DNA of 64,000 bases, taken from assembly GCA_017165825.1 (NCBI GenBank), contig CM029374.1, positions 8,576,726 to 8,640,725 of the forward strand, given 5' to 3'. The stretch comes from Hepsetus odoe. Lineage: Eukaryota; Chordata; Actinopteri; Characiformes; Hepsetidae. This document shows positions 34,861 to 45,019 of the stretch, one piece after another (position 1 is the stretch's first letter; each line of letters opens with the position of its first letter). A program made the translations under genes and the position numbers. Under the pieces are notes generated by a model. The model was given only the letters and a program-made list of their open reading frames with translations, ran no database searches and had not been told where the DNA came from.

Positions 34861-36000
34861 CTGAGGATATAGTTTGTGAGATTTTCAACTTGTTGCTTGC
34901 ACTGTCTTTTGTATTATACAATTTTTCCAAAGCAGAAACAAAAAAATAAAACCAAAGAACTCCGATTATGTATCAGATGCCAAATTACTGCATAACATGT
35001 CATGCTACCCAGGTTATAAAGGAGTAAATAACGTTACCAATGCAATTATACTTAAGGTGTCATTAACAATGCACATTTAGTTCATAAAGCCAATACCAAG
35101 ATAAAGTGAAGTTAAAAGTGAAAGTGACAATTTGTCACTGTGAGCATAACACAAAACACCGTGAAGTACAGTGAAATACATCACTTGACTGCCACACAAT
35201 ACAGCAATAGTCATGAGATTTGATGGTTTATATTCACAGCTGCAGGTAAATTAGTGTACAGAAAAGCCTTACAAAATAATAGAAGTGTCATTACCTTACC
35301 ATAAACTACTGTCCAAATCATAAAGCCATATCTCATCATTTGGTAGGAAAACTTCTTGATCAGCAACTGACTGAGGAAAACATAATAATGTTAACAAATA
35401 TTAAATTGATATAATGAAACTACAGCTTTCTGATACTCAGGAAGTGAACATTTCAGGAGAAATTTTTAAGAAATTGGTTAGTCCAACCTATAACAGATAT
35501 AATAAATGACTTGTGTACTACATAAAGTCTAGTTTGGACATTACAAATTTAATGTCATAACATCAATGTTTCAACATTATTAAAATGAAAAACACATTTG
35601 TTTAATTAACACTGATGTTAAATGTTAAGTGAAGAATGTAGACTTAATTACAAATCTCAATGAATTCTTGACAAGTTGTGCTTTTAATGTGCTTTGTGTT
35701 TGCTGTCTAACCCCTATGTTCCAAGGTGTCAATTGGCCATGGTACAGAAAATTTGCCCAAGCTTAAAAAAAGCTCATGAACTAATCACATAATATCACAT
35801 ATTTTATTAAGGATTTTACAGGTTGTGCTATGTTTTAGGGGGAGATGAACATAGGCGTTTTGAGTGATTATTCGTAAAAAAAAAACAGAGAGACCATGAT
35901 TTAATTATTCCTGAACCACAAACTCATTTGTTGTAGACCATTTGATGGGGCGAGTTGATTTTACAGCTCATGAAAATGCAATACAAGGTAGGTCGTGAAC
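34861..36000. other. Non-coding stretch with one kelch exon relic
   Basis: Apart from the KLHDC1-like exon relic at 35300-35370, I see no gene. Around 35110-35180 there is a degraded SINE family 1 tail on the minus strand ('GTGAAAGTGACAATTTGTCA'). Confidence 0.4.
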
Positions 36001-36630
36001 CTAAGTAAAGTTGGCAGTGGGTTCAACATTCGCCAGACATTCGCTTATATTTTTCTTTTTTACTGAACTAAAATAAGCCAGAAACAAGCGACTGTCACTT
36101 TCACAAATTCAAAATTGTTTGTGAAATTCAGTACACACTTTAATTAGTCGAACAACGCCTTTAATTAATTGTGAAAATATGAAATGTTACCGCTGCTTCT
36201 GTAAACCTTCTGAAAGTCTGCGATTTTCAAATAAGTCACATGAGAAGCAATTTTACATTTACGGCATTTAGTAGACGCTCTTATCCAGAGTGACTTCCAT
36301 TTCCTAATTACAGGGTCAGTCCCCCTTGAGCAATTCAGGGTTAAGGGTCTAGCTCAGGGACCCAGTGGTGGTAGTGCCAGAGGTGGGATTCGAACCTGGG
36401 ACCTCCTGAGCCATAGGACCGTAGGCAAGCACCCTACCATGCTTCATATTCATTATTTAGTAAATAGATGGCATATTGCTGGCTCTTTATTTACCTTTTT
36501 CTGAATGAACATGACTAGAAGTCTACAGTTCATGCATTCAGACACTTGTGAAACCTGAACTTAATTTGTGAAATCAGTTTATCTATGAGGTATATGAGTA
36601 TACCCCATATCCATTATTCTTTATGTAAAT
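36001..36630 (+). repeat. Left terminal inverted repeat of the Ulp1 transposon
   Basis: The outer part (36001-36251) and inner part (about 36440-36630, 'AAATAGATGGCATATTGCTGG') match 44234-43790 in reverse complement. Family 2 SINE sequence interrupts it. Confidence 0.82.
36252..36438 (-). mobile_element. tRNA-derived SINE (family 2) in the left TIR
   Basis: Minus-strand copy with B box 'GGTTCGAATCCC' and tail 'GATAAGAGCGTCTACTAAA'. Its absence from the matching right TIR shows that it inserted later. Confidence 0.85.
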
Positions 36631-36997
36631 AGGCCACCATAATTCTAAACAATTAAACTGTGAATTAAAGGTTTAAATTGATTTAAGGAATTAAAGTGAT
36701 TAAATTGTTCATATGCAGCTAAAATTTTTCCTGTAGTATTTTCAAAATCCACTTTGGTTGGGGGGTAGGAGGGAGGGAGGGAGGGATCATCTCACCTACT
36801 CATATTACTGTTTATTTGGGGGCCATAAAAAGATCAAGAAGAGTTTGCTTCAGCATCTAAATCAGTTCATCAACAGCAACCAATTGAACAAGGTCCCAGA
36901 TACTGATATTATTTTCAAGAAAATTATTTTTTGGTGGTGTTCATGGGGAAAATTGATTTTAACCCCTTAGCTCTGACAGTTTAAGGGGCTAGCAACA

Positions 36998-37492
36998 ATG
37001 AAGGCTGAAGACATTCAGAAAAGGACAAATGTATGGGCTGAAGTTGGTGGTGTGGGAAGTTTAGCTGTCTATTTTAGCAAGATGGGGAATCTTCCCAACA
37101 AGATACCATTCAGCTCTACTATCTGGCCAGAAATATCCTTATTGACATTGAAAAACGATAACATTAAAACTCGCAAGTGGCTTTCTGCGGTCTGGAATAG
37201 CAACAGAAAGGGACTGAGAGCTGTAGTCAGACAACTTGAAAGCAATTTTGTGGAGAGGCTTCCATCTGAGGAAGCCTTAAAGGAACACATTATTAATAAA
37301 CATTCGGAAGATAGCAAAGAAGAGCGACAGAAATCTAGCAACTTTCCTGAACATGACACCAATGCAAAGGATACAATTCATGCAGACGAAATCTACAGTG
37401 ATGCAGCAGAAACAAAAAGTATGGAAATAAAATGGAGAAAAACAAAATTTGAGCCCAAATGTTTAAAGATTGTTCTAAGCTACAAGCAATAG
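36998..37492 (+). pseudogene. N-terminal ORF of the Ulp1 transposon
   Basis: Open for 164 codons. It is hydrophilic, with 'WPEISLLTLKNDNIKTRKW' and a Lys/Glu-rich second half ('KHSEDSKEERQKSS'). I recognise no domain. It lies just upstream of the 'DATG' ORF in the same direction and within the inverted repeats, so it is probably the N-terminal part of the same transposon protein. Confidence 0.5.
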
Positions 37493-37637
37493 AAAAAGGT
37501 AGCCTCCTCCAAAAATCAAGAACACCTGAAAAAATCCTGGACCCATATAATGTATGAAGAGTTCAGAAAAAGAAACCCAAACTGTTCTGTTTCTTTTCAA
37601 TATAAGTGGATAAAGAAAAAGAACAGCAGGAAAACTC

Positions 37638-38350
37638 ATGCACCTTTTTTTAAAGCATTTGCAAAATATATTTTTTCTTTTTGTTTTTAGATTGGGCAGA
37701 ATTCTAAAAAAAATCAGCCTGTTCAAGTCCGTGTATTGGTGCAATCTTGCACAAAAAGGACAGATGCTTCAAAGATTGGCCAGTATGTGTAAGAGAGGAA
37801 AAATTGCAAAATCTCTTTTAAAGGGTGTAAGCAACACTTATGATCAGAAATTACAGTCTACGCCAAAAGAAGAACTTTCTGCTGGCAACCTCAGCAACTG
37901 CCTAAATAAAAATGTACTCAAGGTCATCTCCTCAGAACTGAATAAGACTACTCGTCTCCATTACAATGTAATGCTGGAGTTGATGCTCACTCAGAGCATA
38001 ATGAAGGACTGTGACACAGATTTTAACAACTGGCCTGGTTACATCCAACATCTTCAGCTTAACACATTCACAGTGCATATATATACTGAGAGAGGAATCT
38101 CAGTGTTGCTCAGTCATTTGCAGAGGAAGAAGCAGGTATCACTATATCTGGATGCAACTGGTGTTATTGTTGCAAAAGTTGCAAACCAAGGCAAATAAGT
38201 GCTGTATTACAGCTTAACTTTACCAGGCATGGGAAACGAGACACCTCTACTTCCTGTGTCAGAAATGCTGTCTAATGACCATGATGTGCCAACAATTTCA
38301 TTCTAGCTAATGAAATTTGTTATAATTCTCTTCAAATGTTCCACCAAAAC
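37638..38350 (+). pseudogene. Transposase-like ORF with DATG motif
   Basis: Open from 37638 to 38198 (186 codons), with 'SLYLDATGVIVAKVANQGK' at the end. Coding similarity then continues past the stop with 'PLPVSEMLSNDHDVPTISF' near 38250, broken by stops and a frameshift. A hydrophobic strand followed by Asp-Ala-Thr-Gly, then the 'PVSEML' segment, is the layout of large fish transposases of the RNase H fold; the Asp would be the first catalytic acid. Later catalytic residues are lost where the Tc1 and LINE inserted. Confidence 0.55.
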
Positions 38351-38504
38351 AAATTTTCAGACACATGTGCATAGCAATTAATTTTGAGAATGTCACTGCT
38401 ATCATCCAGGAGAGCATTGATGAATTGTCAAAGCTTATACAGAAGGTGCCAGATGTTGATCTGTCTTGTGACATACTTGAACGAAACGAAGAGATAATGA
38501 TGAG

Positions 38505-39160
38505 ATATATATATATAAAACAATCTAAATCAAATCAACATTTGGTGTTACTACCTTTTGCCTTCAAACCAGCATCAATTCTTATGGCCCCCACAGAGCC
38601 CTGATCTCAACATCATCGAGTGTGTCTGGGATTACATGAAGAGACAGAAGGATGTGAGGAAGCCTACATCCACAGAAGATCTGTGGTTAGTTCTCCAAGA
38701 TGTTTGGAACAACCTATCAGTGGAGTTCCTTCAAAAACTGTGTGCAAGTGTACCTAGAAGAATTGATGCTGTTTTGAAGGCTAAGGTGGCCTAGTGGTTA
38801 GGGCGTTGGCCACATGATCGGCGGATCGGGGGTTCGAACCCATTCCCAATAGGTTGCCCTGAGGTACCCTTGAGCAAGGTGCCGTCCCCATCACTGCTCC
38901 CCGGGCGCTCTCAATAGCTGCCCACTGCTGCATGGTGTTTGAGCATGCATGGGTTAAATGCAGAGGTCCAATTTCGTTGTGGTTCATTGTCTGCTGTGCT
39001 TTGACCTCGCAATGACAAGGGTTTTCACTTTCAAAGGGTGGTCACACCAACTGCATTTTGTTGATTGATGAACAAAATAAACGATTAACACTTCCATTTT
39101 TGAAAGCATTCTTTGTTTACAGCATTTTTTCACACCTGCCTAAAAATTTTGCACAGTACT
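38505..39160 (+). mobile_element. Tc1-like transposon relic with nested SINE
   Basis: Left-end sequence (38525-38580) is joined by deletion to the transposase C-terminus ('WPPQSPDLNIIECVWDYMKR', 'LQKLCASVPRRIDAVLKAK') at 38584-38780. A SINE follows. The right terminal repeat ends 'TTTGCACAGTACTG' near 39160. This is the same family as the MITE at 55171-55511. Confidence 0.85.
38783..39040 (+). mobile_element. tRNA-derived SINE (family 1)
   Basis: Complete copy: 'GTGGCCTAGTGGTTAGGG' head, 'GGTTCGAACCC' B box, 'GAGGTACCCTTGAGCAAGG' body and 'GACCTCGCAATGACAAGG' tail. It is inserted in the Tc1 relic just after the transposase frame. Confidence 0.9.
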
Positions 39161-39539
39161 GTATATATATGTAATATTTACTGAAGCCACTGAACAGGGG
39201 CATTTAATCTCTAAATTGTAAGAGAAAGTGAAGTGAAAGTGAAAGGTCTATATTTGAATATCCTGGAACATGTTTACTTTTTTATTTTTAGAAATACCTA
39301 TTAATGTGCAAGATACATCTTTGAATGCACTGGGATGCATCATCAGTGGAGTAACCTGTGGTCATTGGGTGTTTCAGGTCTTTCAACATCAGACATCCAG
39401 GCAACCCGGCTAAGATTGATCAGACCCCAGCCTGTGTCCCAGCAGCAGCCACCTATGGATCAGCCCTCTTTATCCACAGCCACCTTATGGCCTTCTCTGC
39501 GGCTTAACATACAGACCGAATGGCCCACTTCCTAGCCAC

Positions 39540-40265
39540 TCCTGTTAAGCCCAGTTGGTTGAGGACTTTGCAGAGTGGGCATCCTGCAAAGCCTCTACAG
39601 CCCACCTCTATTGGCTCATAGTATGTCTTCCAGTCCCCTTCCCGGCACTTCCCTACCAGTTCCTGGTACTTGACGCGTTTTCTTTCATTTGCCTCTTCCA
39701 TATGCTCTTCCCAGGGCACGGTGAGTTCAAGGACAATCAGCTGTTTTGTTCCCTCTGAGACAATAATTGTCTGGCCAAAGTGATGTTTCAGCGATGTGCT
39801 GAGGGAACTTCAACTGCTTCCCTAGGTCGGCTTGCAGCTGCCAGTCCAATGCTGCATAGAGGAGACCTGACCTTATTCTTCGCTGCCGACAGGGCTCCTC
39901 TCCAGCTTTGACAAAGGTAATTCTTGTCTTTGTGCCAAGATGGTGTTTGCCAGGAATGATGGCGTTGCCTATACTTTCTGCAACCGCCTTCAGCACCTGG
40001 TCATGGCACCAGTGGTAGTGACCTTCTGCAAGGGACTTTGGACAACTACTCAGCAGGTGTTGTAAGGATCCAGAACATAGCTGACATGCTGGTGTCTCAC
40101 TCTTGCCCCACACATGGAGGTTGGCTGGACTTGGTAAGGCATCATATACAGCCTGAACAAGGAAACGGACACAATGGAAGTCTGCCTCAATGATGTTTGT
40201 CCAGGTTACTTTCCACTGTAAGATATTCTCCCACTTCGTTCATACCCCCTCGGGCCTTCCCCACT
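39540..40265 (-). mobile_element. R2/NeSL-like LINE 3' fragment (restriction-like endonuclease)
   Basis: The minus strand reads a Cys/His knuckle ('CQLCSGSLQHLLSSCPKSL') at 40113-39960, then 'RYxW'-type text, 'LGKQLKFPQHIAE' and 'WPD'. After a frameshift it continues with 'VPWEEHMEEANERKRVKYQE' and 'EPIEVGCRGFAG' at 39719-39504. This order is the zinc knuckle plus restriction-like endonuclease C-terminus of R2/NeSL-type LINEs. The reverse transcriptase is absent. Confidence 0.72.
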
Positions 40266-40489
40266 TGGGTCTTTGGGAAAATCCAAACCAGCTCTCCCGG
40301 TGCCCAATGTCCCCACCAGCTCCTTATGCCTGAGGCGTGACTCTGCCACCTCAACTTCTCTCTCCGCTCTCCATTTCCTCCCTGTTCTTATAGTAAAAAT
40401 CCCTTTACTTTTGCCCCTGTCTTACAGTGTCCCACACCATCGAGTTCCAATGAAAAAGCAAGCAGTAAAAGAGCTACATTTATAATTGA

Positions 40490-40800
40490 ACAATAGTGGC
40501 ACCTGCAAAAAGTTACATGTTGTCCGGTGTCTTACGCTGTCTCATGAGTTCCTGGAAAACATAAACAGATACATTTCTAAACTGAACAATAGTGCTCATA
40601 GACGGCCGGTAGCGAACAGTTACATTTTTAATCAAGCAGCTGCATTCACAATTGGGAACCTGGATGGGAAGAAACCTTGAAATGTTGGTGGTGGATAAGA
40701 CAGGGAGCAATCAGTGAAAAGACCTTTGTCTATTGTTGGACTTTGTCTAAGGTGGGGTGAACTGAGGTTTAAATCATGACAGCATTGAATATTATTGGTG
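40490..40800 (+). repeat. Dispersed repeat, copy A
   Basis: Direct, diverged match to 44250-44560. Shared pieces include 'AAAAGACCTTTGTCTATTG' and 'CATGACAGCATTG'. No coding potential. It may be a subterminal part of the Ulp1 transposon or a separate MITE. Confidence 0.7.
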
Positions 40801-41126
40801 GAAAACTATTAATGGGATGGATTTATGTACATTTTAAAGGTGACTGAAATGTATTTAAAGTCCGAAGTTGGGATGAGCATTTGGAGCTGTAAGATGGACC
40901 GAAAAAGTACATTTGTCCAAATTAGTACTCTGTGTGTGTGAATGTGTATGTTTGTTTCATGTAATCAGTGATTTACTTCAATGTTTATTGGGGTTTGTGG
41001 TGCCTATTTATGGTTTAAGTCGTTAGAAACAAGAAATAATTTTTACATGGTACAGTATAAGGCTACATATGTTCCTTATTTAAGTCAGGGGGCAAATGCT
41101 TTTTCACAGCACTGTAATATCCAAAG

Positions 41127-41888
41127 AACCAGTATGAAGTCCAGAACATCAAACTCAGTCCCTCTGCTGCTTCTACAAAATCCATCTATAAATCTATGAA
41201 CAGAATTGACAAAGCCCTGGTTGAGGCCAACATCAAACAGAAGCAGGTTAGACTTACTGGCTAGAGGGCTGGCTAGGGGAACCAAGTTCTCGCTTGGATT
41301 ATACATGAAATGATTTGTAGCATAGAGCCTGGTACCCATACTGCCTCAGTACTTACTAAACATATTCATGTTTTTAAGTGCCCTGTTCAAGAGATGGAGA
41401 ATTGTGCTGGGAAAAGAAGAATGGGTTGATATTGTCTGGCAGCCTGCAGTTATCCCACACAGCAGACAAATGGATGGTACAAGCTGTGGGATTTTTGTGA
41501 TGGAGGTCAGAAGGTTAAATGTTGCAGCAAATTAATCTGAATACTTCATATATCCACACAGGTCCAACATACCTGCTATGTGTAAATACATTTCTTACCA
41601 GTGCTTGTTTGGGTCAATTCACATTTGCCACTCTGGTAGGCAGAGCAAAAGAATCCTTTTGAAATCAATTTCATCTATGTCTTTTCATATAAGCCAAACT
41701 TAGATGCAGAAGTTGTAATGATATTGCTTGTTACATTACATTATTTCCTACAGATGGGGTCCAGCATTATTTCCTCCCTTCCTGATTTGCCTGGACACAT
41801 CAACATTGGGAGCAGCCTGGAACAGGTTGCAAAGCGCAGACTTGAAATTGCCAGTGAAATTTTGGAAAACTCAGTTAATGCTCAATAA
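41127..41888 (+). pseudogene. Ulp1/SENP-like cysteine protease exons of the transposon
   Basis: Three phase-compatible segments. 41127-41246 is exactly 40 codons, with 'SIYKSMNRIDKALVEANIK'. About 41350-41505 has 'LLNIFMFLSALFKRW' and the active-site motif 'PHSRQMDGTSCGIFVME'. 41754-41888 has 'GSSLEQVAKRRLEIASEILE' and ends at TAA. Gln-x-Asp-Gly-x-Ser-Cys-Gly is the hallmark of C48 (Ulp1) deSUMOylases, with Cys as nucleophile. The His and Asp of the triad would be upstream and were not located. A Cys-rich 'LCHLCGRKSNLC' lies just beyond, near 42030. Splice borders are AG/GT, so the host spliceosome would process the transcript. Confidence 0.6.
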
Positions 41889-42469
41889 AAAAATTATATG
41901 CCAGATCACTAATCCACTAATCAGCCCAATGAAGTGAATTGGGAAATTAACACTTTTGAAAAATAATAGCTAGTCCTGAAATACAAATGTGGAATAATCC
42001 TTCTCATCTGTTCTGATCATCTGAGCCTCTAGATGATCTGTGTCATTTATGTGGACGGAAATCCAACCTCTGCACACTCTCTGGGTGAGATTTGTTTCTT
42101 ATCATTCTAATTCTTCCTTCATGTGCATCTATGCCTTGAGATAATTTCTGAGATAGTCTCTGACATATTGAATAAATTTTGTAAAGATAAACTTATTGCC
42201 TAAAACCCAATGTGTAACTGTAATGTGTGTTTCTGTTAAGGTTTCTCCAATTCCTATAAGTACCTTGGAAAAACTTCCAATTTTACTTTTTTTACTTTTA
42301 TATTTTACATGTTTTAAAAAATATATTTACCATTAATTTATTCTGTCTGTTAATAACAGGACGAAAAAATATTGATTATGAGGCATAATCAATAAATGAA
42401 GTTTAAATAAATGAAGTTTAAAACACATTAAAACGTTTGAGATATGTAGCAGTCTAGTAATGTTTCAGG

Positions 42470-42600
42470 AAACTTCTACTTAGATGAATTATGATTTTGA
42501 CAGTCGCTTGTTTCTGGCTTATTTTAGTTCAGTAAATAAGGAAAATATAAGCGAATGTCTGTTGAATGTTGAACCCACTTTACCCAACTTTACTTGGGTA
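42470..42600 (+). repeat. Internal partial copy of the transposon terminus
   Basis: About 120 bases ('TTTCTGGCTTATTTTAGTTC', 'AAGCGAATGTCTG', 'ACCCAACTTTACTTGGG') repeat the outer right TIR (44130-44234) in the same orientation. Confidence 0.75.
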
Positions 42601-43430
42601 AAACACCTGCACAGGTGAGGAAACCTTATAGCTACCTATTGTATCAATCCCACAGGTTGAATACAAACACCTGTAATAAAACGTCAGTCAGTCATTTTCT
42701 GCCAACCAATTGCCATCCCAACTCACACAGGGCGAAGGACGGGGGACGCACCCTGGACAGGGTAATAAAACGTGAAAAAAACATATCTCATCACCCAGAG
42801 TACATCATCAGTTTTTCTTCAAGAATGCATAATGCAGGATGGGGTTTGCGTGCATGGTTTTGGGGGAAAAGTTGTGCTTTTTAAAGCCTCTATGTTCCGC
42901 AGCTGAAAAAAGGAACGCGCTGGCTTCAGACGGATATTGATAACTCAGCTAGTGCACAGCAATTATCCAATAATGACAGAGAGCCACAGAAAATGTGAAC
43001 CAATACAAAACTAAATGTGAAGCCCTACAGCCAATACCATTTAAAAAAAAAAAGGCTTAAATATAAGCATCCAATGGATTTTGCGAACCAGTTGTGAATG
43101 CAGAATAAAACGATGACCATTAGCTGTTATAGCTGGAGGGTGGGAATCTGGGGTTATCTCTCCTTTCTGATTTTACAGCTGCAATACTTCGTTACAAATT
43201 TATTATGTCTTAAACTGACAGTTAAAACAACTTGTGCTTAGACCATGTTTTTGTAACTGAAAAACATAATGCAGTTATTGAGGCAATTGTATAAATGGTT
43301 GGAAAACTGTGACAGGGATATGCTCATCACCAATAATAATCATCAAAATAATCACAACGTTTCAGCACCATAAAAAGATCACAATGAAATTTGTTGCTGT
43401 TTACTGTGTGATCTAGAAAGAATTCCATCA
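42601..43430. other. Non-coding stretch in the transposon
   Basis: It contains a short piece of the alternative SINE tail (42722-42765, 'GGGGGACGCACCCTGGACAG'). Otherwise no gene or family was recognised. Confidence 0.4.
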
Positions 43431-43438
43431 GTGTAAAC

Positions 43439-43767
43439 GTAACGGTGGTGGGATGCGGGAAGGACATCAGTGCAGAGCCAGTGGTCCAGAACATAACTTT
43501 ATTATCCATAGAAACAAAAACCAGATACAAGCACTGCAGTTCTGACCAAAACAAGACCCAAGGAACTGCAGTTGTGACCAAAACAGGATATTAAAAACCA
43601 CCATTAACTTAAGGCTTCGCCTTTTTAATGAACCACGCTCTGTTCTGACTCACTGGAGCTTACATAGTCAGCCCCAATGAAGCACACCTGTGCCTTCATG
43701 AGCTCAGGTGTGCTCAGTCAGAACAGAGCGCCTTCTAGTGCACCGAACCTGAAGCCCAACCGTGATA
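43439..43767 (-). mobile_element. Solo Gypsy-type LTR
   Basis: On the minus strand it runs from about 'CACGGTTGGGCTTCAGG' to 'CCGTTAC'. It contains an AATAAA-like signal ('GATAATAAAG') and shares its 3' part with 30907-31080. No internal region adjoins it. Exact ends and target duplication could not be fixed. Confidence 0.55.
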
Positions 43768-43789
43768 GAAGGTATTGACATTGGTGCGT

Positions 43790-44234
43790 TATGATGACTT
43801 ATATGCCACCTATTTACAAAATGATGGAGATGAGGTATAAACCCACAAATAATGTGTGGGTTTCACAAGTGTCTGAATACATGAAATGAAGAGTTCTAGT
43901 CATGTTCTTACAGAAAAAGGTAAATAAAGAGCCAGCTACATGCCATCTATTTACAAAACAATGGATATGAAGCATGTAAACTTGCTGCTGATGTGACTTT
44001 TATTTTGAAAATCCCAGACTTTCAGAAGGTTTACAGAAGCAGCGGTAACATTTCATATTTTCACAATTAAAGGTGTTGTTTGACTAATTAAAGTGTGTAC
44101 TGAATTTCATAAACAACCTCGAAATTGTGCAAGTGACAGTCACTTGTTATCTGGCTTATTTTAGTTCCGTAAATAAGGAAAATATAAGCGAATGTCTGGC
44201 AAATGTTGAACCCACTGCCAACTTTACTTAAGTG
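43790..44234 (-). repeat. Right terminal inverted repeat of the Ulp1 transposon
   Basis: Reverse complement of 36630-36001 (without the SINE), ending 'CCCACTGCCAACTTTACTTA'. Confidence 0.82.
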
Positions 44235-44249
44235 AGAAACCCAGCAATT

Positions 44250-44560
44250 GCACCTGCAAACAGTTACATTTTGTCTTACGAGTTCCCAGAAGATATCCAG
44301 CAGCAAATCGTTACATTTTTAATCAAAAGATTGTTCCCACAAGACAGCCAGTAGCAAACGGTTACATTTTTGATCAAACAGCTACATTTATAATTGAGAA
44401 CTCGATAGGAAACTGGATGTGAAGCAACCATTAAACGCTGGTAGTGGATAAGACAGGAGCTATTATTGAAAAGACCTTTGTCTATTGCTGGCGAAGTGGT
44501 AAAGGGGGTGAAACAGAGGTGTTATTCATGACAGCATTGGATATTATTGGTGGAATTTAT
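44250..44560 (+). repeat. Dispersed repeat, copy B
   Basis: Direct match to 40490-40800, beginning just outside the right TIR. An internal near-duplication ('AACGGTTACATTTTTGATCA' and 'AATCGTTACATTTTTAATCA') is visible. Confidence 0.7.
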
Positions 44561-44567
44561 GTCGAAT

Positions 44568-44712
44568 TTATCCCAACTCTGGCACTACCACCACTTGGTC
44601 CCTGAGCAAGACCCTTAACCCTGAATTGCTCCAGGGGTCCGTCCCTGTAATTAGGAAATAAGAGTTGCTCTGGATAATAGCGTCTGCTAAATACCGTAAA
44701 TGTACAGTATTT
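44568..44712 (+). mobile_element. tRNA-derived SINE (family 2), 5'-truncated
   Basis: It starts within the body ('CTGGCACTACCACCACTTGG') and ends in the family tail 'AGCGTCTGCTAAATACCG'. The tRNA head is missing. Confidence 0.8.
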
Positions 44713-45019
44713 ATTTGGATAATGCAGTTCATATCTGTCCTAGAAAGGGAAGTGAGGACAACTGAAAAGAACAAAAGGGTCTTTCTGCCTCTGATATGGA
44801 TCTACAGCAGTGATACAGACTTTGTATTTGCATCCAAGGTTTAATGTGTAAAATAATCCACATAGACATAATTCTAGTTTGTGTGTTTTTAACATCTCAG
44901 TGTCACAGCTGAGAATGTTCCCCCAACTGAACAAATTCAGCCAATAGTGCCCTTTGCTGAGAGAATGGGCACTGATGAAGGACTAGCGGGTGACTAACAA
45001 ACTGTGCATTGTCAGATGA

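Larger units (their letters stand above)
29967..35370 (-). pseudogene. klhdc1: Decayed KLHDC1-like kelch gene
   Basis: Six minus-strand exon relics match KLHDC1/KLHDC2 and keep their splice sites. 35370-35300 has 'EVFLPNDEIWLYDLDSSLW'. 34287-34172 has 'GGELPPSMSGTCGC', then a frameshift before 'FAGCGDD'. 34084-33982 has 'PSP', a stop, then 'DKLSCWVYKGR'. 33274-33193 has 'IIYFGGYG' and is 82 bases long, the same as the matching KLHDC2 exon. About 30910-30855 has 'FIVFGGSHD'. 30117-29967 has a premature TAG before 'LPPKLRQAVEK'. Two in-frame stops and one frameshift disable it. Exon 1 and the middle kelch exons were not found. Their place holds Gypsy, coiled-coil and SINE sequence. Wording such as 'DKLSCWVYK' and 'VFGGS' fits KLHDC1 better than KLHDC2. 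Confidence 0.8.
36001..44234 (+). mobile_element. 8.2-kb DNA transposon with Ulp1 protease, long TIRs
   Basis: The left end (36001-36630) and right end (43790-44234) are inverted copies of each other over several hundred bases. Both start with 'AAGTAAAGTTGGCAGTGGG' read inward. The left arm is split by a SINE (36252-36438). Inside, in transposon order, are an N-terminal ORF (36998), a transposase-like ORF with 'LYLDATG' (37638) and spliced Ulp1-like protease exons (41127-41888). Later insertions fill the middle: a Tc1 with a SINE, an R2-like LINE and a Gypsy LTR. A further partial terminal copy lies at 42470-42600. Coding parts carry stops, so it is dead. The superfamily is uncertain. Fish elements with Ulp1 domains include Zisupton/KDZ-type transposons. 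Confidence 0.6.

Noticed and set aside
42594..42884. 96-codon ORF
   Set aside because: Spans a SINE tail fragment and transposon debris.
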